Shown: positions 47,665-57,211 of the stretch, one piece after another | How positions within the stretch are numbered: position 1 is the first letter of the stretch | Layout: each line of letters opens with the position of its first letter | Source of the DNA: an uncultured Gammaproteobacteria bacterium | Lineage (GTDB): Bacteria; Pseudomonadota; Gammaproteobacteria; Steroidobacterales; XN24 | Length of the DNA stretch: 64,000 bases | Direction of reading: 5' to 3' | Assembly (NCBI GenBank): GCA_937924335.1 | Contig: CALDWW010000008.1 | Span: 28,089 to 92,088, forward strand | Notes under the pieces: model-generated | The model's input: only the letters and a program-made list of their open reading frames with translations | What the model was told of the DNA's origin: nothing | The model's database searches: none | Program-made: the position numbers and the translations under genes

Positions 47665-49491
47665 CTACCAGCCGCACTGTCGCGACTGATTCCGGTCCTC
47701 TAGCCATTCTGCCAGCGGTTCAAAGTAGTCGAGCATTGCGGACGCGTCCATTTCACGGCTGCCGATGGCCGCTTCCATCGTATCCTGCCAGGGCTGGCTG
47801 GAGCCCGGCTCCATCAGGGACGACAGGACCTTGCCGGCCGCCTCGCTGCCGTAGATCGAACAGTCGTACAGCGGCCCGTCGTAGCCGGCCGCCGCACACA
47901 TGGACCGGTGGAACTGGAACTGCAGGATACGGGCCAGGAAGTAACGCAGGTACGGTGCATTGGCCGGCACGTGGTACTTCGCGCCGGGATCGAAATCCGT
48001 CGTGCTGCGCTCCACTGGAGCCGCGATACCCTGGTACCGGAGCCGCAGATCCCACCAGCTCTCGGTGTAGCGCTCCGGGGGGATGTCACCGGAGAGAGTG
48101 CCCCAGCGCCACTTGTCCAGGATGATGCCGAAAGGCACGAAGGCGACACGGTCGAGAGCCAGCTTCATCAGCCGGTTGATGACGGCCTCGTCCGAGTCCT
48201 CCACGGCATCGATCAGCCCGATCGAGCGGTAGTAGGCCGGCGTCAGCGACAGGTTTACCGCGTCGCCGAAACCCTCATGGAAGGCGCCGTTCGCGCCCCG
48301 GCGATGGATGTTCGGGCGATGGTTATAGGCCATGTAGTAATAGATGTGGCCCAGCTCGTGGTGGATATCCACGAAGTTCTCTTCAGTCGGCGTGATGCAC
48401 TGGGTCATGCGCACGTCGCCGTTCGGCGGGTCCACGTTCCAGGCTGTGGGCCGGCACACGACGTCCCGGTCCGCGGGCTTCGACAGCATGGATCGTTGCC
48501 AGAATGACTCGGGCAGGTCGGGAAGACCCATGGAGGTGAAGAAGCGCTCCCCGGTCCGCGCGATGCGGATCGGGCCGTATTCCTGAATCTGCAGGGCCTT
48601 GCTGACGTCTAGGTCGATGACGCCGGGATAGGGTTCGACCAGGTCAAAAATAGCGTCCCAGCGCTGCGCCCACATATTGCCGAGCAGATGGGCCGGGATG
48701 GGCCCATCGGGTGGCACCACGTCTGCGCCATACTGGTCCACGAGCCGGGCGCGGACGTGACAGTGGAGTGCCGTGTAGAGCGGTTTCACCTGGCCCCACA
48801 GGCGCTCGATCTCTCCCACGAGCGCGTCCGGCGCCATGTCGTACTGGTCGCGCCACATCTGGCCGAGGTCATCGAAGCCGAAGTCGCGCGCGCCCTGCCG
48901 GCTGAGTTCGGCGAAACGGATGAAGTCCGGGCGCAGCGAGGCGCTGACCTCGCGCCATCCGAGCCAGGCCTGCAGTAGCCGATCCGGTTCACGGTAGAAC
49001 GCCAGCTCGTCGGACAGCTGTGACAGGGTCTTGCAGGACGCCTCACCGTCCGGACAGTAGCGGCCGGACGCGAAGCCTGACGCCATGCGTCGCTGTACCT
49101 CGGTCATCTCCCGCCGCAGGCCGGCGTCTGCCGGCAGCGCCATGCGTTCCGGCATGTACTCAGCGCGACCGATCAGGGAGAGATCGCGGCGCGTCTGCGA
49201 TGACAGGCCCGGATGGTCCAGTTGCCGCGCCGCGGTCGCCATCCGCAGCCGCAGTTCCCCGTCCCTCGCGGTGGCCCTGGCGGCCAGCAGATCCGTATCC
49301 TGGGTCAGATAGGTGACGTTGACCCACACGGCGGCGCCCTGCTCCCGGTCGGACTCATCGAAGGCCGCGTTCGCCTGGGCGAGAAACTCACCGACCTCGG
49401 CCTCGGTGGCGCTCGTGGCAACGCCGTTGCCGGCATCGGCGCTGCAACCGATCAAAGAGGCGAGGACAAGAAATGCGAACAGACCTTTCAT
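47665..49491 (-). CDS. M2-family dipeptidyl carboxypeptidase (ACE-like) lipoprotein
   Basis: 608 residues of the angiotensin-converting-enzyme family, which removes dipeptides from the C-terminus of peptides. The zinc motif is [11 protein letters not shown] with the third ligand in [21 protein letters not shown] chloride-binding and catalytic regions follow. The N-terminus [17 protein letters not shown] has a lipobox, so it is a lipoprotein, probably periplasmic. I use the ATG at 49491; a longer frame to 49614 lacks a signal. The next genes downstream and upstream are peptide transporters, forming a peptide-use cluster. Confidence 0.94.
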   Translation of the reverse strand: MKGLFAFLVLASLIGCSADAGNGVATSATEAEVGEFLAQANAAFDESDREQGAAVWVNVTYLTQDTDLLAARATARDGELRLRMATAARQLDHPGLSSQTRRDLSLIGRAEYMPERMALPADAGLRREMTEVQRRMASGFASGRYCPDGEASCKTLSQLSDELAFYREPDRLLQAWLGWREVSASLRPDFIRFAELSRQGARDFGFDDLGQMWRDQYDMAPDALVGEIERLWGQVKPLYTALHCHVRARLVDQYGADVVPPDGPIPAHLLGNMWAQRWDAIFDLVEPYPGVIDLDVSKALQIQEYGPIRIARTGERFFTSMGLPDLPESFWQRSMLSKPADRDVVCRPTAWNVDPPNGDVRMTQCITPTEENFVDIHHELGHIYYYMAYNHRPNIHRRGANGAFHEGFGDAVNLSLTPAYYRSIGLIDAVEDSDEAVINRLMKLALDRVAFVPFGIILDKWRWGTLSGDIPPERYTESWWDLRLRYQGIAAPVERSTTDFDPGAKYHVPANAPYLRYFLARILQFQFHRSMCAAAGYDGPLYDCSIYGSEAAGKVLSSLMEPGSSQPWQDTMEAAIGSREMDASAMLDYFEPLAEWLEDRNQSRQCGW

Positions 49492-49623
49492 GCGGGGTGC
49501 GCTCCTAGCTGCGGACATGTGAGTCCGGTTACGCAAACCTGGCCGGCAGCCTGCGCCGCGGAGGGAGGCATTCACCAGCGCGGCAGATGGTGGCACAACC
49601 CCGCGCAAACACAACCGCCGTCC

Positions 49624-51138
49624 TCAGCGGATACCGCCCGTCAGTCGATGGATGGGTCGGGCGAAGACCAGCAGCAGCAGGCCGGATCCCACTGTGGTCA
49701 TTACGATCTGCAGGTAGAGATCGGGCATCTGTGCCACCGAGTCCGCGTTGAAGCGTCCTGCCAGCAGGCCGGCGATCAATCCGCCCAGAGAGGCACCCAG
49801 GAACCAGATGCCCATCATCTGGCTGACGAATCGCTTCGGCGCCAGCTTCGTCACCGAGCTCAGGCCCACGGGACTGAGACAGAGTTCACCGAAGGTGTGC
49901 ATCAGGTAGGTCATCACCAGCCAGGTGGGCATGACCTTGTGACCGGTCGCCACGATCTTTGCGGCGAAGAACATGACCAGGAAGCCCATCCCCAAGAGGA
50001 CGAGGCCGAGCGCGAATTTTGCCGGGATGGAGGGATCCAGGTTGCGCCGTGCCAGCCCCACCCAGAAGGCACCGAAGAACGGCGCGAGGATGATGATCAT
50101 GATCGGATTGACCGATTGCAGCCAGGTGGCCGGTATCTCGAAGCCGCCGGCCATCCGATCGGTATAGCGCTCGGCGAAGAGATTCAGCGATGTGCCACCC
50201 TGCTCGAAGCCGGACCAGAACAACGCGGCGCCCACAAACAGCACCAGGATCACGAACGTGCGTTTGCGCTCCTGATCGTCGAGTCCGGCGAACACGAACA
50301 GGTAGACGAAGTACAGCGCCGCTATCCCCACGATGATGCCGGTACTCCACCGCGCCAGGGCCACGGCTTCGAAGGCGATCGCGCCGCCGAGCCCCAGCCC
50401 CACGATCAGCGCGACGGCTGCGACGCCCAGCCACAGGGCGCGCCAGTGCTGGCGATTCACCTCAGGGGTGATCTCCTCGCCCTTGCTGTGCGCCGCCGGC
50501 ATCCTGCCGGACTCGCCCAGGTGACGCTGTGTCAGGCGGTATTGGATGAGGCCCAGGATCATGCCCACGCCCGCGGCGCCGAATCCGTAGTGCCAGTTGA
50601 CCTGCTCGCCCAGGTAGCCGCAGACCAGCGGGCCCAAGAAGGCGCCCACGTTGATGCCCATGTAGAAGATGCTGAAGCCTGCGTCCCGGCGCGCACCGCC
50701 CTCCGGGTACAGGTCGCCGACGATGGCGCTGATGTTGGGTTTCAGCAGCCCGGTGCCCAGGACGACCAGAACCATGCCGAGGTAGAAGGTCTTCTCGTGC
50801 GGAATCGCCAACACGAAGTGTCCGCAGGCGATGATGATGCCGCCGTACCAGACGGTCTTCTGGGCGCCCATGAGGCGGTCCGCGATCCAGCCGCCCGGCA
50901 GCGCGGCGAGATACACCGCGGCCGTATAGAGACCGTAGATCGCGGTGGCGGTCTGGTCGTCATAGGCCAGCCCTCCCCTGATCGTGTCGGTCATGAACAG
51001 CACCAGCAGGCCACGCATGCCGTAGTAGCTGAATCGCTCCCACATCTCGGTGAAGAACAGCGTCGCCAGGCCGCGGGGGTGGCGGCCGCTGCCATGGACG
51101 TCCGCGGTGGCTGTGGGCTCGACGACAATCCTGGTCAT
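49624..51138 (-). CDS. POT/PTR2-family peptide:proton symporter
   Basis: 504 residues with 12-14 membrane helices. The family signature is clear: TEMWERFSYYGMRGLLVLFM (helix 1 ExxERFxYY) and GLLKPNISAIVGDLYPEGGARRDAGFSIFYMGINVGAFL. It takes up di- and tripeptides with protons, products of the ACE-like peptidase encoded just downstream. I start at ATG 51138 rather than the TTG at 51165. Confidence 0.95.
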   Translation of the reverse strand: MTRIVVEPTATADVHGSGRHPRGLATLFFTEMWERFSYYGMRGLLVLFMTDTIRGGLAYDDQTATAIYGLYTAAVYLAALPGGWIADRLMGAQKTVWYGGIIIACGHFVLAIPHEKTFYLGMVLVVLGTGLLKPNISAIVGDLYPEGGARRDAGFSIFYMGINVGAFLGPLVCGYLGEQVNWHYGFGAAGVGMILGLIQYRLTQRHLGESGRMPAAHSKGEEITPEVNRQHWRALWLGVAAVALIVGLGLGGAIAFEAVALARWSTGIIVGIAALYFVYLFVFAGLDDQERKRTFVILVLFVGAALFWSGFEQGGTSLNLFAERYTDRMAGGFEIPATWLQSVNPIMIIILAPFFGAFWVGLARRNLDPSIPAKFALGLVLLGMGFLVMFFAAKIVATGHKVMPTWLVMTYLMHTFGELCLSPVGLSSVTKLAPKRFVSQMMGIWFLGASLGGLIAGLLAGRFNADSVAQMPDLYLQIVMTTVGSGLLLLVFARPIHRLTGGIR

Positions 51139-51214
51139 GCGAATATTCCGGCAATGCTGAGACAATGGCCCCGGTGACAGGGCGCTTCCGGCCGACCAGC
51201 TCTCGTCGACCGCC

Positions 51215-51985
51215 CTACCCGTTCTCCTGGGACTCGACTTCCCTGTGGCCCGGCACCATGACCTTGGCCATCAGGATCCCCGCTTCGTAGAGGATATAAA
51301 CCGGCACGGCCAGCAGCGTCTGCGAGATCACGTCCGGCGGCGTCAGCAGCATGCCGAAGACAAACGCGCCCAGCAGGACATAGGCTCGATGTGAGGCGAG
51401 CCTGGCCGGCGTGGTGAATCCCGCCCATACCATCAGCACCGTAGCGATCGGCACCTCGAACGCCAGCCCGAACGCGAAGAACAGCGTCAGGACGAAATCC
51501 AGGTAGGCATTGATATCGGTCATCACCGAGACGCCCTCGGGCGCGACGGCGGTGAAGAACGCGAACATCAGCGGGAACACGACGTAGTAAGCGAAAGCCA
51601 CGCCGCCGTAGAACAGCAAGGCGCTGGTGATCACCAGCGGCATGGCGAGCCGTTTCTCGTGCTGGTAGAGGCCCGGCGCGACGAATGCCCAGACCTGGTA
51701 GAGGATCCACGGCATCGCCACGAAGACCGCGGCCACCATTGCGGTCTTGAATGGCGTCAGGAACGGCGACGCCACCTGGGTGGCGATCATGCTGGTGCCT
51801 TCGGGCAGCCGCTCCATGAGAGGGTTCGCGATCGCCGCGAACAGCATGTCGGCAAACGGTGCCAGGGCAAGGAAGATAAGCAATATGACCGTGGCCATCC
51901 GCAGCATGCGGGACCTGAGCTCGATCAGATGAAAGATCAGTGATCCTTCAGCGTGCGGGCTGTCAGCGGATGGTTTCTTTTTCAT
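51215..51985 (-). CDS. tatC: Sec-independent translocase TatC
   Basis: Membrane receptor for twin-arginine signal peptides. The 256 residues have six membrane helices and the motifs HLIELRSRMLR near the N-terminus and FALGLAFEVPIATVLMVWAG, including the Glu that contacts the RR motif region, and YVLLGAFVFGMLLTPPDVISQTLLAVPVYILYEAGI. I take the ATG at 51985, overlapping tatB by 23 bases; a start 8 codons upstream is possible. Third gene of tatABC. Confidence 0.96.
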   Translation of the reverse strand: MKKKPSADSPHAEGSLIFHLIELRSRMLRMATVILLIFLALAPFADMLFAAIANPLMERLPEGTSMIATQVASPFLTPFKTAMVAAVFVAMPWILYQVWAFVAPGLYQHEKRLAMPLVITSALLFYGGVAFAYYVVFPLMFAFFTAVAPEGVSVMTDINAYLDFVLTLFFAFGLAFEVPIATVLMVWAGFTTPARLASHRAYVLLGAFVFGMLLTPPDVISQTLLAVPVYILYEAGILMAKVMVPGHREVESQENG

Positions 51986-52349
51986 CGGGGCTGCTGTCCG
52001 GGGCAGCATCGGAGCCTTCAGGCGCGGTCTCAGCGACGGCGCTGTCGGCGTCGGGAGCGTCTGTGTCAGGTGGCTCGTCGGCAGCGGAAGTGTCTCCGTC
52101 AGGAGGCTCGTCAGCGGGCGAGTCGCCAGGTGAGCCGGGGCCTGCTGTCGGTTTTACGATGGTCGATGCGGGTTGGTTCAGATCGCTAAATTCCCGTTCC
52201 ATCTGCATCTTCAGGCCACGGGCGAGCGCGCGCGCCCGGCCCAGCATGCGGCCCACACTGGAGACCACGCCCGGCAGCTTGTCCGGACCCAGCACCAGCA
52301 GAGCCAGAGTGGCCAGGAAGGTCAGTTCCCAGAAGCCAACGTCAAACAC
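51963..52349 (-). CDS. tatB: Sec-independent translocase TatB
   Basis: 128 residues: a short periplasmic end, one membrane helix (WELTFLATLALLVLGPDKLP, with the Tat hinge Gly-Pro), an amphipathic helix (SVGRMLGRARALARGLKM), and a long acidic/proline tail with repeated PPDGD-type residues. This is the usual TatB layout, forming the receptor complex with TatC. It lies between tatA (17 bases) and tatC (overlap). Confidence 0.95.
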   Translation of the reverse strand: MFDVGFWELTFLATLALLVLGPDKLPGVVSSVGRMLGRARALARGLKMQMEREFSDLNQPASTIVKPTAGPGSPGDSPADEPPDGDTSAADEPPDTDAPDADSAVAETAPEGSDAAPDSSPDEKETIR

Positions 52350-52366
52350 AGGTGATGCGCGGCGCG

Positions 52367-52618
52367 TTACGCCTGGTTACTGGACTTTTCCGAAGGCTCC
52401 GCCTGCTCTTCGAATTTGGCGTCCGGTTCGGTGGGGCTTTCCGCGCCCAGCTTTTTGTTGTCCTGCTCTTTCTCGCCGTCGTCCATGGCCTTTCTAAAGC
52501 CCTTGACGGCGCCGCCGAGGTCTCCGCCGATCCCTTTCAGTCTCTTCGTGCCGAACACGAGCACGACGATCAGCAGGATGATAAGTAGCTGCCAGAGGCT
52601 GATGCCGCCGAATCCCAT
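52367..52618 (-). CDS. tatA: Sec-independent translocase TatA
   Basis: 83 residues: N-terminal membrane helix [26 protein letters not shown] with the FGTKRLKG hinge, amphipathic helix [15 protein letters not shown], and a charged tail. TatA forms the pore for folded proteins. First gene of tatABC. The Tat-type signal peptide of the TRAP binding protein encoded about 1 kb away would need this system. Confidence 0.96.
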   Translation of the reverse strand: MGFGGISLWQLLIILLIVVLVFGTKRLKGIGGDLGGAVKGFRKAMDDGEKEQDNKKLGAESPTEPDAKFEEQAEPSEKSSNQA

Positions 52619-52703
52619 TGAGTCTCTCCTTAACGACGCCAGGGCGCCGGTTCAATCCTGTTAGAGCAGAATCATACGCCAAACGATCAGCAGTCGAGAG
52701 TTC

Positions 52704-53180
52704 TCACTGCCTGCCCCGGCGCCTGCCGGCGGCAGCTCGCGGCTTCGCCTGCAGCCAGAACGTTACCGGCCCGTCATTTTCGAGGCCGACTTTCATGTGC
52801 TCGCCGAATGCCCCGGTGGCGACGATCGGGTGCTGTCGTTGCGCCAGTCCCACCAGGTGATCGAAGAGGGTATGACCCTTTTCAGGTGGGGCGGCGGGCC
52901 CGAAACTGGCGCGCATGCCCTTGTGGGTGTCCGCGGCGAGCGTGAACTGGGGCACCAGCAGCAGGCCGCCACCGGTATCGGACAGGCTCAGGTTCATGCG
53001 GCCGTCGGCATCCGCAAAGACCCGGTATCCCAGCAGTCGATCGAGCAGCCGAGCGGCCTCGGCCTGCGTATCGTCCTTTTCGACGGCGATCAGGGCGAGG
53101 AGGCCGTCGGCGATCTCGCCGACGGTCCTGCCGGCCACCACCACCCTTGCTGCGGTAACCCGCTGGATAAGTCCTATCAT
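52704..53180 (-). CDS. dtd: D-aminoacyl-tRNA deacylase
   Basis: Removes D-amino acids wrongly loaded on tRNA. The 158 residues contain the two signature elements [12 protein letters not shown] (SQxxL type) and [10 protein letters not shown] (the Gly-cisPro-containing motif, here GPVT). The start [23 protein letters not shown] is typical. The C-terminal tail is basic ([11 protein letters not shown]), a small extension over the usual 145 residues. It is divergent from the TRAP binding-protein gene. Confidence 0.95.
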   Translation of the reverse strand: MIGLIQRVTAARVVVAGRTVGEIADGLLALIAVEKDDTQAEAARLLDRLLGYRVFADADGRMNLSLSDTGGGLLLVPQFTLAADTHKGMRASFGPAAPPEKGHTLFDHLVGLAQRQHPIVATGAFGEHMKVGLENDGPVTFWLQAKPRAAAGRRRGRQ

Positions 53181-53500
53181 GACTGGAAACTCACGGCTGA
53201 GGGCTCTCGGGGGCTAGTGGCCTCGCATTGAGGAAATATACCAAATACAATCCCACTTATCTGTTCCAATCTGCGAAATAATAGATTCAATATCCCACTA
53301 ATGGTCAAATCATGTAATAAGTGGTTAATTGAGGCTAAGAATAATCTCGAAATTTGCATCATGTGGGAGGCGCTCCTCCTCGGGCCGGGTTCCAGCTCGT
53401 TCAACATCCCGCTTTCCTATCCGGCCCCCGGCTTGATAGCCTAGCTGAATCAACTGGCCAAGGTCAGTCATCGGATAATGACAGCCGGAGGAGAACGAGC
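53181..53500. other. AT-rich interval between dtd and dctP
   Basis: 320 bases without a gene. About 53225-53360 is strikingly AT-rich beside the GC-rich genes. It contains a perfect inverted repeat CCACTTAT (53253-53260) and ATAAGTGG (53317-53324), 56 bases apart. The last 20 bases hold the dctP Shine-Dalgarno (GGAGGAGA at 53487-53494). Promoters for both divergent genes should be here but I could not place them. Confidence 0.55.
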
Positions 53501-54589
53501 GTGAAACGCAGAGCTTTTGTCGCAGGGCTGGCGGCGGCGGGTGTCGCCGGATGCAGCAAACCGGCGGATGAATCGGCCGCCGTCTCTTCGGATACCCGGA
53601 CCTTCAACTGGAAGATGGTGACCACGTGGCCACCGGGTTTCCCGGGCCTGGGCACGGGGGCCGCCGATCTGGGTGCGATGATCGAGTCTGCCTCGGGAGG
53701 ACGCATCAAGGTGCAGGTCTACGGGGCAGGGGAGCTGGTCCCGGCCTTCGAGGTCTTCGACGCCGTCTCGCGCGGGACCGCCCAGATCGGGCATGGCGCC
53801 GGCTATTACTGGAAGGGTAAGGCCGAGGCCGCACAGCTCTTTTCAGCGACCCCGTTCGGTATGAATGCCCAGGAACGCAACGCCTGGATGTTCTACGGCG
53901 GCGGTGAGGAGCTGTGGCAGGAAGTCTATGAGCCTTTCAATCTGCACCCCGTGGCGGCGGGCAATACCGGCGTCCAGATGGGCGGCTGGTTCAACAAGGA
54001 GATCAACAGCCTTGAGGACCTCCAGGGGCTGAAGATGCGCATCCCCGGCCTGGGTGGCGAGGTGCTGAAACGCGCCGGCGGCACCCCCGTGAACCTGCCC
54101 GGTGGCGAGATCTTCACTGCTCTCCAGACCGGCAGTATCGACGCCACCGAGTGGGTCGGTCCCTACAACGACCTGGCGTTCGGGCTCTATCAGGCGGCCA
54201 AATACTATTACTACCCGGGCTGGCATGAGCCGGGTACCTGCCTGGAGTTGATCTTCAACAAGGAGGCTCTTGAAGAGCTACCGGATGACCTGAAGGTCAT
54301 CGCTCTGATGGCCTGTCGCGCCGCCAACGAGAACATGCTGGCCGAATTTACGGCCCGCAATCAGCGGGCACTGATGACGCTGGTCAACGAGCACGGCGTG
54401 GAACTGAGGAAGTTCCCGGACGAGGTGCTGAGACGGCTGAAAGAATTGTCTGAAGAGGTGCTGCAGGACATCGTCGACCGCGATCCGGTGGCTCGCAAGG
54501 TTTACGCGTCTCAACGGGCGTTTCAGGACCAGGTCGAACGTTGGCACGACGTATCCGAGTACGCCTACTACCAGGCTCGAAGGCTGTAA
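53501..54589 (+). CDS. dctP: TRAP transporter substrate-binding protein (TakP-like), Tat lipoprotein
   Basis: 362 residues of the DctP family. The signal KRRAFVAGLAAAGVAGC has twin arginines and a lipobox cysteine at 18, so it is probably a Tat-exported lipoprotein. The mature part FNWKMVTTWPPGFPG, LPGGEIFTALQTGSIDATEWVGP and YYYYPGWHEPG matches the branch that binds 2-oxo and related carboxylic acids (TakP). GTG start with GGAGGAGA in front. The membrane genes dctM and dctQ are on the other strand and converge on it, an unusual layout. Confidence 0.93.
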   Translation: MKRRAFVAGLAAAGVAGCSKPADESAAVSSDTRTFNWKMVTTWPPGFPGLGTGAADLGAMIESASGGRIKVQVYGAGELVPAFEVFDAVSRGTAQIGHGAGYYWKGKAEAAQLFSATPFGMNAQERNAWMFYGGGEELWQEVYEPFNLHPVAAGNTGVQMGGWFNKEINSLEDLQGLKMRIPGLGGEVLKRAGGTPVNLPGGEIFTALQTGSIDATEWVGPYNDLAFGLYQAAKYYYYPGWHEPGTCLELIFNKEALEELPDDLKVIALMACRAANENMLAEFTARNQRALMTLVNEHGVELRKFPDEVLRRLKELSEEVLQDIVDRDPVARKVYASQRAFQDQVERWHDVSEYAYYQARRL

Positions 54590-54643
54590 CTCGTTGTATT
54601 GTATGCTGGAAACAGGGTCGCCTGTCACCGATAGTTAATCAGG

Positions 54644-55259
54644 AGTTGACGAGCCCTTCACGCTTCGGGGTCATGTTTGCCGCGACTCAGGTCACTGGGG
54701 CAGGGGAGTGGACACTGATCTGTTCAACTCGCATCGCGTGACCGGGCTGCCCGGCGAGAGCCCTGTCCTGATGTATACGGAACGGGTCGCGGTCGAAAAG
54801 AACATTGACGCTTTTCTTGCGCTCGATGTCCCCGGGACGAAATATGTCGTCGGCGACGGCCCGGCCATGGCCACGCTTACGCGCCGTTATCCGGACGTTG
54901 TCTTCGCTGAGGCACTTCACGGTGAGGTACTGGCGCAACGGATTGCATCGGCGGACGTGTTCGTCTTCCCGAGCAGGACCGACACCTTCGGCCTGGTACT
55001 GCTCGAGGCAATGGCCTGTGGTGTACCGGTAGCTGCATACCCGGTCAGTGCCCCGATCGATGTCGTAAATCTCGGCGTTACGGGCTGCCTCGACGAGGAT
55101 CCGGGGCGCGCCGTGGAGGGCGCCATGCAACTGGATGGAGACAGGTGCCGGGAATTCGCGCTGCGTCACTCCTGGGAGGCCGCCACGGAGCAGTTCATGG
55201 CTAACGCGACCATCGGGTTCGCTGACAGACTCTGTCAGGGCCGTCTTCGGACCGGCTAG
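54644..55259 (+). pseudogene. Glycosyltransferase family 4, N-terminal half missing
   Basis: The frame, opened by a stop at about 54641-54643, reads ...GHWGRGVDTDLFNS and then a normal GT4 C-terminal domain: LMYTERVAVEKNID, VVGDGPAMATLTRRYPDV, and ADVFVFPSRTDTFGLVLLEAMACGVPVAAYP, where ERVAVEKN, the E of LLEAMACG and the rest bind the nucleotide sugar. The acceptor-binding N-terminal domain (about 180 residues) is absent, and the only start nearby, GTG 54708, lies inside the conserved WGRGVDT block. So this is a 5'-truncated gene, probably dead. It sits between dctP and the dctM end. Confidence 0.75.
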
Positions 55260-55260
55260 G

Positions 55261-56634
55261 TCAGTAGATCTGGTCAGGCAGCCAGGTCGCCAGGGCGGGC
55301 CACCAGGCGAGGATGGCCAGCGCGATGAGCTGGATCGCGACGAACGGCATCACACCGCGATAGATCTGCATGGTGGTGACCGATTCCGGTGCAACGCCTC
55401 GCAGGTAGAAGAGGGCGAAGCCGAACGGCGGCGTCAGGAATGAAGTCTGCAGGTTGATCGCGATCATGACGCCCAGCCAGACCGGGTCCAGGCCCATCGA
55501 CAACAGCACCGGACCGACGATCGGCACGACCACGAAAGTGATCTCGATGAAGTCCAGGACGAAGCCCAGCAGGAACATCACCAGCATCACGGCCAACACC
55601 GCACCGAAGACGCCGCCGGGCAGGGACGACAGCAGTTCCCTGACCAGATCGTCGCCGCCGAAGCCGCGGAACACCAGCGAGAAGACGGAGGCACCTAGGA
55701 GGATCAGGAACACCATGCTGCTGACCCGGGCGGTGCGGTGTACCACGGCCGTCAGGCACTTGCGGTCGAGCTGACCCCGGCTGGCGGCCAGCAGCATGGC
55801 GCCGACGGACCCCACCGCAGCCGCCTCGGTGGGCGTGGCGATACCGGCCATGATTGATCCGAGCACCGCCAGGATCAGCAGGAGTGGCGGCAGCAGCGCC
55901 TTCATAACCCGGACGGCGAGTGGCTGCGCATCGTCCGCCGCAGACGCGACATGGGCGGGCATCTTCGACGGCCTGAGGATGGCGAGCACGGCCAGCCAGA
56001 GGAGATACAGGAAGACCAGCAACAGTCCCGGTAGCAGGGCGCCGGCGAACAGGTCCCCCACCGATACGGTCTCGGGGGAATAGATGCCCTGATTCAGCTG
56101 GGCCTGCTGGTAGGCGGACGACAGGACGTCGCCCAGCAGGACCAGGATGATCGACGGCGGGATGATCTGGCCGAGGGTGCCGGCGGCGCAGATCGTACCG
56201 GTCGCGACACCCGGATCGTATCCCCGCTTGAGCATCGTCGGCAGCGACATCAGCCCCATCGTGACGACCGTCGCCCCGACGATCCCCGTGCTGGCCGCGA
56301 GCAGCATCCCCACCAGCGTGACCGCCATGGAGAGGCCACCGCGCACCGGGCCGAACAGGGCCGACAGGGTGTCGAGCAGGTTCTCGGCCAGCCGTGACTT
56401 CTCCAGCATGACGCCCATAAAGACAAACAGCGGCACGGCGACCAGCGTCTGGTTCAACATGACGCCGAAGATGCGGTTCGGCACGGCGGCGAGGAAGGCC
56501 GCATCGAAGGCGCCGGTCATGGAACCGATCACCGCGAAGAGCAGGGCGGTGCCGGACAGGCTGAAGGCGACCGGGAAACCGGCCAGCAGCACGACGATGA
56601 CGCAGCCGAAGAGGAGCAGGGCCATCCATTCCAT
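55261..56634 (-). CDS. dctM: TRAP transporter large permease DctM
   Basis: 457 residues with 12 or so membrane helices, the catalytic carrier subunit of a TRAP transporter. Signature: FPVAFSLSGTALLFAV, NQTLVAVPLFVFMGVMLEKS, AAGTLGQIIPPSIILVLLGD and SFLTPPFGFALFYLRGVAP. Length and the MLNQTLVAVPLFVFMG type match the mannitol/keto-acid branch, as does the binding protein next door, so the three genes may make one transporter. It follows dctQ by 12 bases. Convergent with dctP and the truncated glycosyltransferase. Confidence 0.94.
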   Translation of the reverse strand: MEWMALLLFGCVIVVLLAGFPVAFSLSGTALLFAVIGSMTGAFDAAFLAAVPNRIFGVMLNQTLVAVPLFVFMGVMLEKSRLAENLLDTLSALFGPVRGGLSMAVTLVGMLLAASTGIVGATVVTMGLMSLPTMLKRGYDPGVATGTICAAGTLGQIIPPSIILVLLGDVLSSAYQQAQLNQGIYSPETVSVGDLFAGALLPGLLLVFLYLLWLAVLAILRPSKMPAHVASAADDAQPLAVRVMKALLPPLLLILAVLGSIMAGIATPTEAAAVGSVGAMLLAASRGQLDRKCLTAVVHRTARVSSMVFLILLGASVFSLVFRGFGGDDLVRELLSSLPGGVFGAVLAVMLVMFLLGFVLDFIEITFVVVPIVGPVLLSMGLDPVWLGVMIAINLQTSFLTPPFGFALFYLRGVAPESVTTMQIYRGVMPFVAIQLIALAILAWWPALATWLPDQIY

Positions 56635-56646
56635 GACCGCGACTCC

Positions 56647-57192
56647 TCAGGACCGGGTGGCCGGGCCGGGCGCGGCGCTCAGTATTCTCGCCCAGCGGAG
56701 TACGACCAGTGCGAGGCCCTCGATCGCCAGCAGGACCGGCGTGACGATGATCAGGCTCTTGAGCAGGAACAGGCCCGGCATACCGCCGGTCTCGAGAGAG
56801 CTTTCGCGCACCTGCCACGACGCCGCGACGTAATCCCATGCGGAGAAGACGATCCACAGGCACGTAGGCAGCAGCAGCAGGAGCACGCCGAGGCTGTCGA
56901 CCAGCGCCTGCCCACGCGGGCTCATGCCGCGGTAGAAGATGTCCACCCGCACGTGCTCGTCGCGAGACAGCGTGTAGGCCGCGGCCAGCAGGAACACCGT
57001 GGCGTGCATCCAGGTAACGGTCTCCTGCAGCCAGATCCAGCCGACGCCGAAGACATAACGGAGCACGACGACGGTCGCGGTGATCAGCACCATGATCACG
57101 GTCAACCACGACACCATCCGGCCCAGCCCGCAGACCAGCCGGTCCACCCTGTGGGCGAATGTTTCGAGTGACTGGACGGAGGTGCGGAGCAT
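56647..57192 (-). CDS. dctQ: TRAP transporter small permease DctQ
   Basis: 181 residues with four membrane helices (WLTVIMVLITATVVVLRYVFG, ETVTWMHATVFLLAAAYTL, and two more) and the DctQ pattern RYVFGVGWIWLQETVTWMHA and RDEHVRVDIFYRGMSPRGQALVD. It is the membrane chaperone-like subunit of the TRAP transporter with DctM. It follows the truncated LOG gene by 19 bases. Confidence 0.93.
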   Translation of the reverse strand: MLRTSVQSLETFAHRVDRLVCGLGRMVSWLTVIMVLITATVVVLRYVFGVGWIWLQETVTWMHATVFLLAAAYTLSRDEHVRVDIFYRGMSPRGQALVDSLGVLLLLLPTCLWIVFSAWDYVAASWQVRESSLETGGMPGLFLLKSLIIVTPVLLAIEGLALVVLRWARILSAAPGPATRS

Positions 57193-57211
57193 GAGCTGCG
57201 AGGGTCCGGAC

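Noticed and set aside
49213..51177. A 654-codon plus-strand open frame opposite the POT transporter and peptidase
   Set aside because: Its His/Gln/Asp-rich composition mirrors membrane codons read backwards; the minus strand has unmistakable POT and M2 motifs.
53177..53407. A 76-codon minus-strand frame in the dtd-dctP interval
   Set aside because: No recognised motif, no Shine-Dalgarno, and it spans the AT-rich stretch where promoters should be.
55274..57109. A 611-codon open frame on the minus strand overlapping dctM and dctQ
   Set aside because: It is rich in Arg, Gly, Ala and Pro and has no family motif, while the other frame gives clear DctM and DctQ. It is a by-product of GC-rich coding.
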